Source of the DNA: Acidobacteriota bacterium | GTDB taxonomy: Bacteria > Acidobacteriota > JAAYUB01 | DNA length: 64,000 bases | Direction of reading: 5' to 3' | NCBI GenBank assembly: GCA_018001935.1 | Contig: JAGNHB010000010.1 | Coordinates: 1-64,000, forward strand | In this document: piece after piece, positions 34,499 to 43,713 of the stretch | Position numbering within the stretch: position 1 is the first letter of the stretch | Layout: each line of letters starts with the position of its first letter | The notes under the pieces: generated by a model | Told to the model about the DNA's origin: nothing | The model's input: only the letters and a program-made list of their open reading frames with translations | Database searches by the model: none | Translations under genes and position numbers: made by a program

Positions 34499-36184
34499 TC
34501 AGTACACGAACCCGCTCTTGCCGATGAACTCGCGGAGGAGGGAGGTGGACGGCACGTGGTCGGGGGAGATGTCCTGGAAGTAAGAGAGGAACTTGAGGAG
34601 GCGCCGGGCCTCGCTGTACTCGGGGTGCTCGATGCTGATCCGGTACAGGAGCGGTTCGGCGAAGCGCTTGAGGACGGCCAGCTCGTAGACCATGGCGGAG
34701 TTGAAGAAGAAGTCGGCGTCCTTCTGGTAGGGGAAGATGTACTTGGTCTCGCCGTGGCGGACGGACTGCCAGCGCTGGAGGGTCTCCAGGGCGCTGTAGT
34801 TGCGGAAGAGGTTGTCCCGCACGATGCGGCGCAGGAGCCGCACGTCGGTGGTGGGGATGCGGTTGTGGCTGTCCATGCTCAGGGTGGTCAGCGGCGACAC
34901 GTAGACGCGGCTGATGCGGTCCGAGGGCAGCCCCTGGTACAACTCCGGGTTGATGGCGTGGATTCCCTCGAAGAGGAGCACGGTGTGGGCGTGGGGGCGG
35001 ATCTCCCGGGTCTCCGGGACCCGGCAGCCCTTGTGGAAGCTGTACCGGGGCACGTTCACGGCCTCCCCGGCCAGGAGCGCGGCGAAATGTTCGTGCAGCA
35101 GGCCGACGTCGAGGGCCCGCAGGCTCTCGAAGTCGTAGTTGCCCGCGGCGTCGCGGGGGGTTTTCACCCGGTCGAGGAAGTAGTCGTCCAGGGAGATCAC
35201 GATGGACTCCAGCCCGTTGACCCGGAGTTGGTCGGCGAGCCGCTTCGAGAAAGTGGTCTTGCCCGAGGACGAGGGGCCGGCCACGAGGATGATGCGGGAG
35301 GTGCTCACCCCGTCGGCGATCCGGGCGATCTTCTTCTCCTGGAGCGCCTCGCTCAGGCGGATGATTTCCTCGTGCTTGCCCGCCACCACGCACTCGTTGA
35401 GCGCGCCCACGTCCTCGAGGCCGAGGATCTTGAGCCAGCGCCCGTACTCCTGGAACATCTTGAACAGCTTGGGCTGCTCGGAGAACTCGGGGACGGCGGT
35501 GGCGGCGGTGACCACGGACGGCTCCGCCCAGTCGGTGTAAGGCTCCGGCATGGTGAGGATGAAGCCATTGTGGTAGTAATAGAGCTTGAACAGGTTCAGG
35601 GAGCCGGTGGAGGGGACCAGGGGGCAGTCGGAGAAGTTCTGGTACTCCTCGCAGTAGTAGATGTCCACCGTGTGGGGGTTGGAGTAGCGGAAGAGACGGA
35701 CCTTGTCCTGCTGGTTGGTCTCCTGGAAGAAGAGGAGCGCCTCGTCCAGGTAGGTCTTCACCTTGTCGACGGGGAGGTCCTGGTCGACGATCTCGCGCAT
35801 CTCCCGCTCGATCTGGCCGAGTTCCTCCTCGGTGAGGACGGTGTCCTTGAGGACCTCGCAGTAAAGGCCCTTGCTGAGGCTATGTTCCACTTTCAGGGCA
35901 GCGTTCGGGAAAACCCGGCTGACGGCCATGGCCGCCAGGTAGGAGAGGGAACTCTGGTAGACGCGGTACCCTTCGGGGTGGGCGCAGTCGATGAACTCGA
36001 TCCGGGAGTCCAGGCTGATCTTGTGGCGGAGGTTGGTGAGCCGGTTGTTGATCTTCGCCGCCACCACCGGCAGGGGGGAGACCTTGTCCAGTTTCTCGAG
36101 GATCTGGAGGATGTTGAGCCCCTTCTTGACCTTGATCCGCCAGTTGTCGTTCAGCGTGATTTCCATGAGGGGTAGTTGGTTCAC
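34499..36184 (-). CDS. TGS-domain nucleoside kinase (uridine kinase-like)
   Basis: This 561-residue protein begins with a TGS-like domain (residues 8-65) and a region like the threonyl/alanyl-tRNA synthetase editing domain (about 70-200, YRVYQSSLSYLAAMA ... KGLYCEVL). It ends in a phosphoribulokinase/uridine kinase domain with Walker A GPSSSGKTTFSKRLA near residue 302, SLDDYFLDR near 328, and LLFEGIHAINP. This fused architecture is conserved in many bacteria and annotated as nucleoside kinase. Its natural substrate is poorly known. The start is GTG 36184 with AGGAGAG upstream. The upstream spacer contains a hexamer satellite. Confidence 0.85.
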   Translation of the reverse strand: MNQLPLMEITLNDNWRIKVKKGLNILQILEKLDKVSPLPVVAAKINNRLTNLRHKISLDSRIEFIDCAHPEGYRVYQSSLSYLAAMAVSRVFPNAALKVEHSLSKGLYCEVLKDTVLTEEELGQIEREMREIVDQDLPVDKVKTYLDEALLFFQETNQQDKVRLFRYSNPHTVDIYYCEEYQNFSDCPLVPSTGSLNLFKLYYYHNGFILTMPEPYTDWAEPSVVTAATAVPEFSEQPKLFKMFQEYGRWLKILGLEDVGALNECVVAGKHEEIIRLSEALQEKKIARIADGVSTSRIILVAGPSSSGKTTFSKRLADQLRVNGLESIVISLDDYFLDRVKTPRDAAGNYDFESLRALDVGLLHEHFAALLAGEAVNVPRYSFHKGCRVPETREIRPHAHTVLLFEGIHAINPELYQGLPSDRISRVYVSPLTTLSMDSHNRIPTTDVRLLRRIVRDNLFRNYSALETLQRWQSVRHGETKYIFPYQKDADFFFNSAMVYELAVLKRFAEPLLYRISIEHPEYSEARRLLKFLSYFQDISPDHVPSTSLLREFIGKSGFVY

Positions 36185-36254
36185 GTTCTCTCTCTCCTGC
36201 CCTCGGGGGGCGCCATTGTTTTCATCCTCTCCACCAAGGTGCTCCAGTCATCTT

Positions 36255-36338
36255 CATCGGTATCGGTATCGGTATCGGTATCGCAATCGCTGTCGCAATC
36301 GCAATCGCTGTCGCAATCGCTGTCGCCGTCGCGATCGC
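36255..36338. repeat. Degenerate hexamer satellite (TATCGG/AATCGC/TGTCGC)n
   Basis: About 14 six-base units lie between the proS stop and the nucleoside kinase start. The 5' half is nearly pure TATCGG and the 3' half drifts to AATCGC and TGTCGC. Confidence 0.88.
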
Positions 36339-36427
36339 CCTGCTTCCGGACTCCGGGCCCGGGTGCTTCGGCCGGCGGTTCCGTCGCGATCACGATTGCG
36401 CCGACCCCAAGGGCCCATCCCTCAGGA

Positions 36428-38164
36428 TCAAAACCGGTCCGCCTCGGCCCGCAACTCCGCCTTCATCGCCGCAACCCGGTCCGCCACGAGCCGGGCGGCC
36501 TGGTCCAGGGCAACGTCGGAGCGATCACCGTCCTTGCGCACGGTGAGTTCCACCAGCCCCTGGCGGACCTTCTTCTGCCCCAGGGTGAGGCGAAGGGGGA
36601 TGCCGATGAGGTCGGCGTCGTTGAACTTCACGCCCGCCCGCTCGTTCCGGTCGTCCAGGAGGACGTCCACGCCCAGCCCTTTCAGCTCGCCGAAGAGTTT
36701 TTCGGCCGCGCTCAAGACCTCCTCGTCGGTGCTCACCGGGGTCAGGATCACCTCGAAGGGCGCGATGGAGATGGGCAGGATCATGCCCTTGTCGTCGTAC
36801 CAGAGTTCGGCGGCGGAGGCCAGGATCCGCTCGGCGCCGATCCCGTAGCTCCCCATGATGATGGGGTGGGCCTTCCCGTCGGCGTCCAGGACGTGGGCGC
36901 CCAGGGAATCGCTGTACTTGGTCCCCAGCTTGAAGATGTGCCCGACCTCGATGGTCTTCACCACCTCGAGGGGCTTGCCGCACTCGACGCACGCCTCGCC
37001 GGTCTCGACGCTGCGCAGGTCGTGGTAGGCGGCCTTGAAGTGGACCTCCGGCGTGACGCCGGTGATGTGGAAACCGTCCACGTTGGCCCCCGTGGTCATG
37101 TTCTTCCGGCCGATCAGGGCGCGGTCCGCCAGGATCCGGATCCCCTGGACCCCCACCGGCCCCAGGCTTCCGGCGGGGCACCCCATGGCCTCGATGATCT
37201 CCTCGGCCAGGGCAGGGCGGAAAACGGACGTTCCCAGGACGCCCTCCAGCTTCATCTCGTTGAGAGGGTGGTCGCCCCGCATCAGGATCAGGCAGGGTTT
37301 CGACTCCACCATGTAGACCAGGGTCTTGATCAGGCGGTTCGCCGAGGTGTTCAGGAAGGCCGCCACGTCCTCGATGGAGTGCTTCTCCGGGGTCGCCACC
37401 CGCTCGGGCTGCGGGGAGGGCGGGTCCGTGTCCTCCACCGGGGCCAGCACGGACTGGGCCTTCTCGAGATTCGCCGCGTAACCGCAGGCGTCGCAGTGCG
37501 CCACCAGGTCCTCCCCGGCCTCGGAGCGGACCATGAATTCCTGGGACCGGCTGCCGCCCATGGCGCCCGAGTGGGCTTCCACGGCGAAGAATTCCAGGCC
37601 GGCCCGGCTGAAGATCCGGCAGTAGGCCACCCGGTGTTTCTCGTAGGCGGCGTCGAGGCCTTCCCAGGTCAGGTCGAAGGAGTAGGAGTCCTTCATGGTG
37701 AACTCGCGGACCCGGAGCAGGCCGGACTTCGGCCGGGGCTCGTCCCGGAACTTGGTCTGGATCTGGTACCAGATCTGGGGCAGTTCGCGATAGGAACGAA
37801 CCTCGTTGCGGGCGATCCAGGCGAAGATCTCCTCGTGGGTCATCCCCAGGCAGAGGTCGCGGCCCCAGCGGTCCTTCAGGCGGAACATGTTGTCCCCCAT
37901 CACTTCCCAGCGGCCGGTGGCCTGCCAGACTTCCGCCGGGTGCAGGGCCGGCAGGTGGAATTCCTGGCCGCCGATGGCGTCCATCTCCTCGCGGATGATC
38001 TGCTGGATCTTGAGCAGGGACCGGCGTCCCAGCGGGAGGTGGGAGTAGATGCCCGCGGCCAGCTGGCGGACGTAACCCGCGCGCAGCAGCAGGATATGGC
38101 TGATCACCTCCGCTTCGGCGGGGGCTTCCCGGAGGGTCGGCATGAAGAAGTGAGACAGTCGCAT
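36428..38164 (-). CDS. proS: Prolyl-tRNA synthetase (bacterial type, with editing domain)
   Basis: This 578-residue class II aminoacyl-tRNA synthetase charges tRNA-Pro. Motif 1 region ([20 protein letters not shown]), motif 2 ([21 protein letters not shown], near 140) and motif 3 ([10 protein letters not shown], near 435) are present. Between motifs 2 and 3 is the INS editing domain ([20 protein letters not shown]), which clears Ala-tRNA-Pro, and at the end is the anticodon-binding domain. Length and start ([18 protein letters not shown] 38164, GAGGAG upstream) are standard for the long bacterial form. A promoter is visible at 38262-38290. Confidence 0.97.
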   Translation of the reverse strand: MRLSHFFMPTLREAPAEAEVISHILLLRAGYVRQLAAGIYSHLPLGRRSLLKIQQIIREEMDAIGGQEFHLPALHPAEVWQATGRWEVMGDNMFRLKDRWGRDLCLGMTHEEIFAWIARNEVRSYRELPQIWYQIQTKFRDEPRPKSGLLRVREFTMKDSYSFDLTWEGLDAAYEKHRVAYCRIFSRAGLEFFAVEAHSGAMGGSRSQEFMVRSEAGEDLVAHCDACGYAANLEKAQSVLAPVEDTDPPSPQPERVATPEKHSIEDVAAFLNTSANRLIKTLVYMVESKPCLILMRGDHPLNEMKLEGVLGTSVFRPALAEEIIEAMGCPAGSLGPVGVQGIRILADRALIGRKNMTTGANVDGFHITGVTPEVHFKAAYHDLRSVETGEACVECGKPLEVVKTIEVGHIFKLGTKYSDSLGAHVLDADGKAHPIIMGSYGIGAERILASAAELWYDDKGMILPISIAPFEVILTPVSTDEEVLSAAEKLFGELKGLGVDVLLDDRNERAGVKFNDADLIGIPLRLTLGQKKVRQGLVELTVRKDGDRSDVALDQAARLVADRVAAMKAELRAEADRF

Positions 38165-38261
38165 GATGGCTCCTCTTGGGGTGGTCGGGAGAGGCCGGCG
38201 GACCGCGCCTTCCCGTGTCCCGCGGGACGGCCGTCGGCCCTCTCGCACCGGACAATCGCCC

Positions 38262-38290
38262 AAGCTACCGGAAACGCCCGAAAATGTCAA
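38262..38290 (-). promoter_or_regulatory. Promoter of proS
   Basis: On the minus strand -35 TTGACA (38290-38285), 17-nt spacer and -10 TAGCTT (38267-38262) lie about 100 nt before the proS start. Confidence 0.65.
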
Positions 38291-38397
38291 GGATGAACCG
38301 CCGGCAACCCCCGCGCCGGAGGGGCGAAATCGGGAAAACTGCAACCTTTGACGCGGGCCGCCGTCATTTTGGGGGGGACGCCGGCGGAAGACGGTTT

Positions 38398-38403
38398 TAT
38401 AAT
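38398..38403 (+). promoter_or_regulatory. -10 box (TATAAT) before the diguanylate cyclase gene
   Basis: A consensus TATAAT stands 44 nt before ATG 38447. No clear -35 is visible 16-18 nt upstream, where there is a G-run. It supports ATG 38447 as the start over upstream codons. Confidence 0.4.
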
Positions 38404-38446
38404 GAGAGTGAAGCCCCCGAAGGCCGCCGGCCCCCACGAGGTGAAC

Positions 38447-39676
38447 ATGGGCTACGCCAACCTCGCCCTCCAGGAATGGTCCCTGATCATCCAGCTGGTG
38501 ATGACGGGCCTGATCTTCTTTTTCTTCCTGTTCCTTTCCCGCCAGCTGAAGCTTCAGGAGGCCCGAAGCTGGGCCGGAGCCTGGGGGGCCAACCTGGCGG
38601 CCCTGGCCTTCGTCATGCTCACGGCCTTCGCTCACCCCCCCGTTGCCCTGGCGCGCCTGGGGATGGGCGGATACGCCTTTGCCAAGACCATGTTCGTCCT
38701 GCTCATCCTCTCCGGGGCCCGGGAACACGTCACCCCCGGCTCCGCCCCGCCGCTGGAAATGGGCCGGGCCCTTCTCTGGACCGGGCTGTGGAGCCTCTGC
38801 CTGGGGATGTTCTCCCCGCACATCGCCATGGTCCAGTTGGGGATGAGCTTCCTGGTGGGGTCCCTCATGACGCTCGGCGCCATCTGGCTCCTGATGCGTC
38901 CCCGCTCGGCCATGTCCCGGTGGCTGGGGTGGGCGATGCTCCTGGAGGGCGCCCTCTTCCTGCACTACACCCCGATCCTGGCGCCCCTGGCGTGGGGGGG
39001 GCTGATCCTGGCGGACTACATGCAGGCGTCCTCTTTCCTGGACGCGGGGGCGGAGCTGGTGGTGGCCCTGTCCTCCCTCGTGGCCCTCCAGAGCACCACC
39101 CACCGCAACCTCGAGGAACTCAACCAGGACCTGCTCCTCTCCCGGGAACGCCTGCGCCAGCTCGTGGACACCGACCCCCTCACCAACCTCCTGAACCGGC
39201 GCGGGTTCCGGGAAGAGATGAATAAGCGGGAGGGGTTCCGGAACATCCTCATCTTCATCGACCTGGACGACTTCAAGCTCATCAACGACCGGTGGGGGCA
39301 CGGGGTGGGGGACGCCTGCCTCAAGCGCGTCGCCACCGCTCTTCTGCGGACCTTCCGCCCCGACGACGCCCTCTTCCGGTGGGGCGGGGACGAGTTCCTG
39401 GCGGTCTGCCGGGGCATGGGGACCGAGCAGGCCCTCCAGCGGCTGGAGGTGCTCCGTGCCGGCCTGCGGGTCCCCGCGGACGGCTGCCCCTCCATCCACC
39501 TGTCGGCCGGCGTCTCGATGCTGGAGGCCGACATGATCCACGAGGAAGCCCTCCGCACCGTGGACGAGCGCATGTACGCCGACAAGGCCTTCCGGCGCAC
39601 CCACGACGTCTCGGGCCGTTTCCGAACCCTCAACGAGGAGGACATTCCCCTCATCCGTGCGCGGCGGTCGCCCTGA
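38447..39676 (+). CDS. Membrane diguanylate cyclase (GGDEF)
   Basis: This 409-residue protein synthesises cyclic di-GMP from two GTP. Seven or so membrane helices occupy residues 10-220. A short coiled coil ([20 protein letters not shown]) and a GGDEF domain (about 240-380) follow. The active-site loop [10 protein letters not shown] and the metal ligand in [12 protein letters not shown] are intact, and no RxxD inhibitory site is obvious upstream of the loop. The ATG at 38447 has GAGGTG 5 nt upstream. It is a single-gene unit. The sensory membrane part is not a named MASE domain that I can recognise. Confidence 0.9.
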   Translation: MGYANLALQEWSLIIQLVMTGLIFFFFLFLSRQLKLQEARSWAGAWGANLAALAFVMLTAFAHPPVALARLGMGGYAFAKTMFVLLILSGAREHVTPGSAPPLEMGRALLWTGLWSLCLGMFSPHIAMVQLGMSFLVGSLMTLGAIWLLMRPRSAMSRWLGWAMLLEGALFLHYTPILAPLAWGGLILADYMQASSFLDAGAELVVALSSLVALQSTTHRNLEELNQDLLLSRERLRQLVDTDPLTNLLNRRGFREEMNKREGFRNILIFIDLDDFKLINDRWGHGVGDACLKRVATALLRTFRPDDALFRWGGDEFLAVCRGMGTEQALQRLEVLRAGLRVPADGCPSIHLSAGVSMLEADMIHEEALRTVDERMYADKAFRRTHDVSGRFRTLNEEDIPLIRARRSP

Positions 39677-39705
39677 GCGCGGCGGGGGCACAGGGCCCGA
39701 CGGGT

Positions 39706-39799
39706 TGATGGGAGTAATGGGAGTAATGGGAGTGATGGGAATTATGGGAATTATGGGAATTATAGGAGTTATAGGGGTTATGGAGGTTATGGGAGTGAG
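39706..39799. repeat. Degenerate nonamer repeat (ATGGGAGTA)n
   Basis: About ten units of ATGGGAGTA, ATGGGAATT and ATAGGAGTT follow each other with 9-bp phase immediately after the diguanylate cyclase stop. It lies between two convergent genes. Confidence 0.85.
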
Positions 39800-39886
39800 C
39801 GGAGAAACGGGGCCAGTGGCGGAGCCTTGCTGTGGGCGGCAGGAGCCATGCCCCCGGCAGGCCGAGGCCCCCTGACCTCCCGCGCC

Positions 39887-40849
39887 TCAGTGACCTCCCT
39901 TGCCCCCCAGGTTCCCCTTGCCCCCCTGGCTCCCCTTGCCCCCCTGGCTCCCGGGTCTTCCTGCCTCCCTGCCTTCCTGGCTTTGCCGACCTCCCGGGCC
40001 TTCCTTGCCGTCCTTTAGGTCCTTCTGGTCCTTTAGGTCCTTTTCTTCACGGTCTCGCTTCAGATCCTCCGGCCCCATCCGGCCGGGGGGGGGCTGCCCC
40101 CGGTCGAGTTCCAGGAGCCGGGCGTAGCGGAAGAAGACGGAGGCGGCGGAGAGGCCGGCGATCACCATCCCCGGGACACCGTCCATGAAGCCGCGCTTGA
40201 AGACGTAACTCTTGACGAAGGCCGCGACGGGGGAGAGGAGGAGCTTCGCCCGCGTCGACCGGCGGCCGCGGTCGTGCATGTCGCGGGCCGACAGGAGGGA
40301 GTAGCTCTCCAGTTTCCGAATGTAATCGCCCAGGTCGTCGTAGGTGTAGTGGAGGAGGGGCCCCGACAGGCGGCCCACGGGGCCCTCCACCGCCACCGAC
40401 TCGTGGACGCGGCCGCCGCGCCACCGGCCGGCGTCGCGGCGATAGAGGCGGAGCTGGTAGTCGGGGGACCAGTCGGTGTAGCGGATCCACCGGCCCATGA
40501 AGAAGACCCGGCGCGGGACCCGGTACGCCGGCGCGGCCTCGGGGACGCCCAGGGCCGCCCGCGCCTCGGCGGCCAGTTCGGGGCTGCAGACCTCGTCGGC
40601 GTCCAGGGAGAAGACCCAGGGGTGGGCGGCCGCGTCCTGGGCGAAGTTCTTCTGATCCACGAAACCGGTCCAGTCGCGGTGCAGCACCCGGGCGCCGAAG
40701 TTCCCGCACAGGGCCGTCGTGCCGTCGGTGCTCCCCGAGTCCACCACCAGGACCTCGTCGCACCAGGCCACGCTCTCCAGGGTCCTCCGGATCCCCGCGA
40801 CCTCGTTGAAGGCGATGATGCAGGCGGACACGCGCGCGTCGTCAGCCAC
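39887..40849 (-). CDS. Family 2 glycosyltransferase (WaaE/KdtX-like) with repeat-derived tail
   Basis: This 320-residue inverting glycosyltransferase has the WaaE/KdtX pattern: SACIIAFNEVAGIRRTLESV, then DEVLVVDSGSTDGT near residue 32, FSLDADEVCS (DxD) near 80, and RGGRVHESV near 145. These enzymes add a sugar to the lipopolysaccharide core. Start GTG 40849 overlaps the upstream gene. The last 60 residues (DLKRDREEKDLKDQKDLKDG, then SQGGKGSQGGKGNLGGKGG) are low-complexity and are encoded by the heptamer and an 18-bp tandem repeat. The conserved enzyme probably ends near residue 262. Confidence 0.87.
   Translation of the reverse strand: MADDARVSACIIAFNEVAGIRRTLESVAWCDEVLVVDSGSTDGTTALCGNFGARVLHRDWTGFVDQKNFAQDAAAHPWVFSLDADEVCSPELAAEARAALGVPEAAPAYRVPRRVFFMGRWIRYTDWSPDYQLRLYRRDAGRWRGGRVHESVAVEGPVGRLSGPLLHYTYDDLGDYIRKLESYSLLSARDMHDRGRRSTRAKLLLSPVAAFVKSYVFKRGFMDGVPGMVIAGLSAASVFFRYARLLELDRGQPPPGRMGPEDLKRDREEKDLKDQKDLKDGKEGPGGRQSQEGREAGRPGSQGGKGSQGGKGNLGGKGGH
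39896..39951. repeat. 18-bp tandem repeat within the glycosyltransferase 3' end
   Basis: Three copies of an 18-bp unit (core GGCTCCCCTTGCCCCCCT) lie in frame and encode repeats of SQGGKG/NLGGKG at the C-terminus. Confidence 0.85.
40008..40047. repeat. Heptamer (CTTTAGGTCC)-type repeat within the glycosyltransferase 3' end
   Basis: Four variants of TCCTTTAGGTCC/TCCTTCTGGTCC occur in frame and encode the KDLKDQKDLKDG stretch. This is the same family as the intergenic AAAGGACC runs. Confidence 0.75.
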
Positions 40850-41621
40850 GGCCGGCCTCCCGGAGCCCCCGGACCGCCGCGTCCAGGCGCTCCGACCAGG
40901 CCCGGGTCCCCGCCGGGCCCAAACCGGGGCGTAACGCGGGGACTTCCAGGTACCAGCCCGCGCGGTCCGAGGCCTCGCGGGGCAGGCAGGGGAGGGGCCC
41001 GCTTCCCGGACGCCCCGGGCAGGGCGGGGCCCGGAAAAGCGCGGGGAGGGTGGTCTCCGAGAAGAGGCGCGCCGGCCCGGGGGGGGTGATCCCGTCCGGG
41101 AAGCAGACGGGGCCCGACAGGTACGGCCGGGCCCTCCCCGCGGCGTCGGCCGTGAAACCGGCGCCCGCCACCACCCCGAACCCGATCCCCCCCGCCACGA
41201 CCTCGGCGGTGAAGTAATCCAGTTCGTCCAGGATCGGGTCCCGGACGAGCAGCAGGTCGAGCCCGACCTTGTGCCCCTCCTGGGCGTAGGGGTAGATCCC
41301 GAAGTCGAGGATGTCCCGGTAGTGGACCGCCAGGACGGTAGGCATGCCCGTGCGCTGCTTCAGGGCGAAGAGGAACTGGAAGAGGTCCCACTCGAGGACG
41401 GGGCGGCCGGCGGGGCGGCGCCCGCTGACCCCGTCCAGGACCCGCCGGCCGGGGAAGACCAGGCCCAGGGCGGTCGTCGGCCGGGTCTCACAGAGCGCGA
41501 CGACGCGGTCGAACAGGGGCGAGGGGTCCCCGGTCGGGAACGGGAAGAACGGCACCACGGGGGCCTTGCCGCCGCGGGCGTCCTCCCGGAAGCTGTCGGC
41601 GAGTTTCATGCCGGGGGGCAT
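40842..41621 (-). CDS. Tryptophan synthase alpha-like protein lacking the catalytic glutamate
   Basis: This 259-residue protein follows the TrpA pattern. MKLADSFREDARGGKAPVVPFFPFPTGDPSP fits the TrpA N-terminus. LFALKQRTGMPTVLAVHYRDILDFGIYPYAQE fits the LMTYYNP region, and LDLLLVRDP fits the VPDLP strand. Where TrpA has the catalytic ELGIPFSDP the sequence reads ALGLVFPGRR, so the catalytic Glu is replaced by Ala, while an Asp in LDGV may remain. No trpB is near. It may be a non-enzymatic or re-purposed TIM-barrel protein. The start is taken at ATG 41621 (GGAGGAGGG upstream), overlapping the NtrC-type gene by 16 nt. ATG 41609 is the alternative. Confidence 0.6.
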   Translation of the reverse strand: MPPGMKLADSFREDARGGKAPVVPFFPFPTGDPSPLFDRVVALCETRPTTALGLVFPGRRVLDGVSGRRPAGRPVLEWDLFQFLFALKQRTGMPTVLAVHYRDILDFGIYPYAQEGHKVGLDLLLVRDPILDELDYFTAEVVAGGIGFGVVAGAGFTADAAGRARPYLSGPVCFPDGITPPGPARLFSETTLPALFRAPPCPGRPGSGPLPCLPREASDRAGWYLEVPALRPGLGPAGTRAWSERLDAAVRGLREAGRG

Positions 41622-43081
41622 TCGCCCTCCTCCGCGGGGTTTTTTTCACCGCGGCGACGGGACAGTTCGTCCGGCGAGAGGCGGAGACACTCGGCCGCGG
41701 ACACCAGGTCGCCCCCCGCCAGGGCCAGGACCCGCTCGATGGTCTCCCGTTCGAGGCGGAGCAGGCGCTCCCTGAGGCACGCGTCCAACCCCTTCTCCCG
41801 GAGTTCGGCGACGGGGATCCCGGCCGGGGCCTGGCCGGCGGGGTGGGTGGACGGGAAGATGTCGCGGGGGGTCAGGCTGTCCCCTTCGCCCAGGATCACG
41901 GCCCGCTCCACGGCGTTCTTGAGTTCCCGCACGTTGCCGGGCCAGTCGTGCTCGAGAAGGGCCGCCCGGGCCGGCTCCGACAGGGAGGGCGCGGTTTTCC
42001 CGAAACGGGGGGCCGCCTCCCGGACGAAGTACTCGGCGAGGGGGAGAATGTCGGCCCGGCGGGCCCGGAGCGGGGGAATGCGGATCGGGAACTGGGCCAG
42101 CCGGAAGTAGAGGTCCTCCCGGAAGGCCCCGGCCCGGACCTCCTGCTCGATGTTGCGGTTGGTGGCCGCGATGATCCGCAGGTCCACCGAGACCGGGTGG
42201 CTTCCCCCGATGGGGGTGAAGCGTTTCTCTTCGAGCGCCTTCAGCAGCTTCACCTGCATGGTGGGCGGGATCTCGCCGATCTCGTCCAGGAAGAGGGTGC
42301 CGCCGGAGGCCAGGTCGAACTTCCCCTTCGACGCCGCGTCGGCCCCCGTGTACGCCCCCCGGACGTGGCCGAAGAACTCGTTCTCCATGAGGGTTTCGGG
42401 GATGGCGGCGCAGTTGACCTCCACGAAGGGGGCGTTCCGGCGGCCGGACAGGAGGTGGATGGTCCGGGCGAAGAGTTCCTTGCCGGTCCCGCTTTCCCCG
42501 ATCAGGAAGGCGGTGGCGTCGGTGGGCGCGATCTTCTGGACCATCAGGGCCGTCTGGGCCATGGCCTCGCTGACGCCGACCAGCAGCGGGAGCTTGTACC
42601 CGCGGATGAAGACTTCCTGGTAGAGGAGCGGTTCGCTGTGCCGCCGGGCGGTCTCCACCGACTTCCGGACGAGCTGCAGGAGCGTGGAGAGGTCGATGGG
42701 TTTCTGGATGAAGTCGACGGCGCCGGACCGCATGGCCTGGACGGAGTCCGCGATGGTCCCGTAAGCGGTCATCAGGATCACGGGCTGCGAGGGGCTCATC
42801 CGGCGGACCGTCTGGAGCAGGTCCAGGCCCGACCCGTCCGGCAGCTTGAGGTCGAGGAGGAGCAGGTGCCAGGCCCCGTTGCGGTACTTCTCCAGCCCCT
42901 CGGCCAGGGAGGCGGCGGTTTCGACCTGGAACTCGTTCTGCCCGAGGAACTCGGCGAGCATCTCGCGCAGGGACTGACGGTCCTCCACGATCAGCACGGA
43001 ACCGCCGAGCGAAGCGGCCGGGGTGGGGGCGGGTGACATCAGGTTGCCGGCGGGAGCCGAGGCTCGGCCGCCGTCCTTCAA
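41606..43081 (-). CDS. Sigma-54-dependent response regulator (NtrC family)
   Basis: This regulator of up to 491 residues has a receiver domain (about 28-145, phosphorylation Asp in LLLDLKLPDGSG), an AAA+ sigma-54 activation domain, and a short C-terminal region. The AAA+ domain shows Walker A GESGTGKE, the loop GAYTGAD, Walker B GGTLFLDEIGEI, and RLAQFPIRIPPLRARR. The C-terminal FIS-like helix-turn-helix is weak (ERETIERVLALAGGDLVSAAECLRLS). The sigma-54 contact loop has Tyr for the usual Phe of GAFTGA. The likely start is TTG 43081 overlapping the previous stop. ATG 43039 is the alternative but lacks a ribosome site. No cognate kinase is adjacent. Confidence 0.9.
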   Translation of the reverse strand: MKDGGRASAPAGNLMSPAPTPAASLGGSVLIVEDRQSLREMLAEFLGQNEFQVETAASLAEGLEKYRNGAWHLLLLDLKLPDGSGLDLLQTVRRMSPSQPVILMTAYGTIADSVQAMRSGAVDFIQKPIDLSTLLQLVRKSVETARRHSEPLLYQEVFIRGYKLPLLVGVSEAMAQTALMVQKIAPTDATAFLIGESGTGKELFARTIHLLSGRRNAPFVEVNCAAIPETLMENEFFGHVRGAYTGADAASKGKFDLASGGTLFLDEIGEIPPTMQVKLLKALEEKRFTPIGGSHPVSVDLRIIAATNRNIEQEVRAGAFREDLYFRLAQFPIRIPPLRARRADILPLAEYFVREAAPRFGKTAPSLSEPARAALLEHDWPGNVRELKNAVERAVILGEGDSLTPRDIFPSTHPAGQAPAGIPVAELREKGLDACLRERLLRLERETIERVLALAGGDLVSAAECLRLSPDELSRRRGEKNPAEEGECPPA

Positions 43082-43713
43082 TCTTCTTGGTTCTTCTGGT
43101 CTTCTTCGCCCGGGGCCGGGGCCGAAGTGTCGGGGATGACGGAATTGTCCCTGGCCTTCCGGATCACGCCGGGGGGGACGCCGTTCTTGCGGGCCTCGTT
43201 CTCCAGGTCGGACAGCTGCTCCTTCGATTTCTCCACCGCCTGCTTGGTGTCGTCGATTCGCTTGAAAGCGGCGTCGCGTTTCTGCCGGACCACGTTGTCA
43301 CGGTAGACCCCGTCGGACATCTTGAAATAGTCGTTGCGCAGGCGGTTGTACTCCAGGATGGCCACGTCCCGCTGCCGCTCGAGGTCGGCCATTTCGCGGT
43401 ACTTGGCCGTCAGCTTTCCCATGTACTCGTCGTTCACGTCGTCCTGGGTCTTCTCCTTCTTCCCCTCGTCCTTTCCCTTGCCCTCCTCGGCCGGGGCGGC
43501 TTCCGCGCCCTCGCCCTCGGCGGCCGGGGCGGCTTCGGCGGGGGGGCCGGCGTCGAATTTGGCCGGCTGAAGGTCGTTGGTCGACAGGGTCAAGGCCGGC
43601 TTCTGCTTTTCCGGGTCGGCCTTGCGCTTGTCCGCCGCCTCGGTCGGCCTGGACTGCCCGAGAACCACCAGCGAAAAAAGACCCGAAAGCGCGATCAGTG
43701 CGAGTTTTCTCAT
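43078..43713 (-). CDS. Secreted coiled-coil protein of unknown function
   Basis: This 211-residue protein has a signal peptide (LALIALSGLFSLVVLGQS, residues 4-21). An Ala/Glu/Lys-rich disordered stretch (about 50-90) and a long helical coiled-coil region (about 95-185, EYMGKLTAKYREMADLERQR) follow. I recognise no family. It heads an operon with the NtrC-type regulator, the TrpA-like protein and a glycosyltransferase, which suggests an envelope role. Start ATG 43713 with GGGAG upstream. It is preceded by a near-perfect promoter. Confidence 0.8.
   Translation of the reverse strand: MRKLALIALSGLFSLVVLGQSRPTEAADKRKADPEKQKPALTLSTNDLQPAKFDAGPPAEAAPAAEGEGAEAAPAEEGKGKDEGKKEKTQDDVNDEYMGKLTAKYREMADLERQRDVAILEYNRLRNDYFKMSDGVYRDNVVRQKRDAAFKRIDDTKQAVEKSKEQLSDLENEARKNGVPPGVIRKARDNSVIPDTSAPAPGEEDQKNQED

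Noticed and set aside
36181-36393. Small Asp/Ser/Thr-repeat protein encoded by the satellite on the minus strand
   Set aside because: It is merely the translation of the hexamer array in a stop-free frame, with no ribosome site and overlapping the kinase leader.
40842-41621. Functional tryptophan synthase alpha subunit
   Set aside because: The catalytic glutamate segment is replaced and no other trp gene is near, so I describe it only as TrpA-like.
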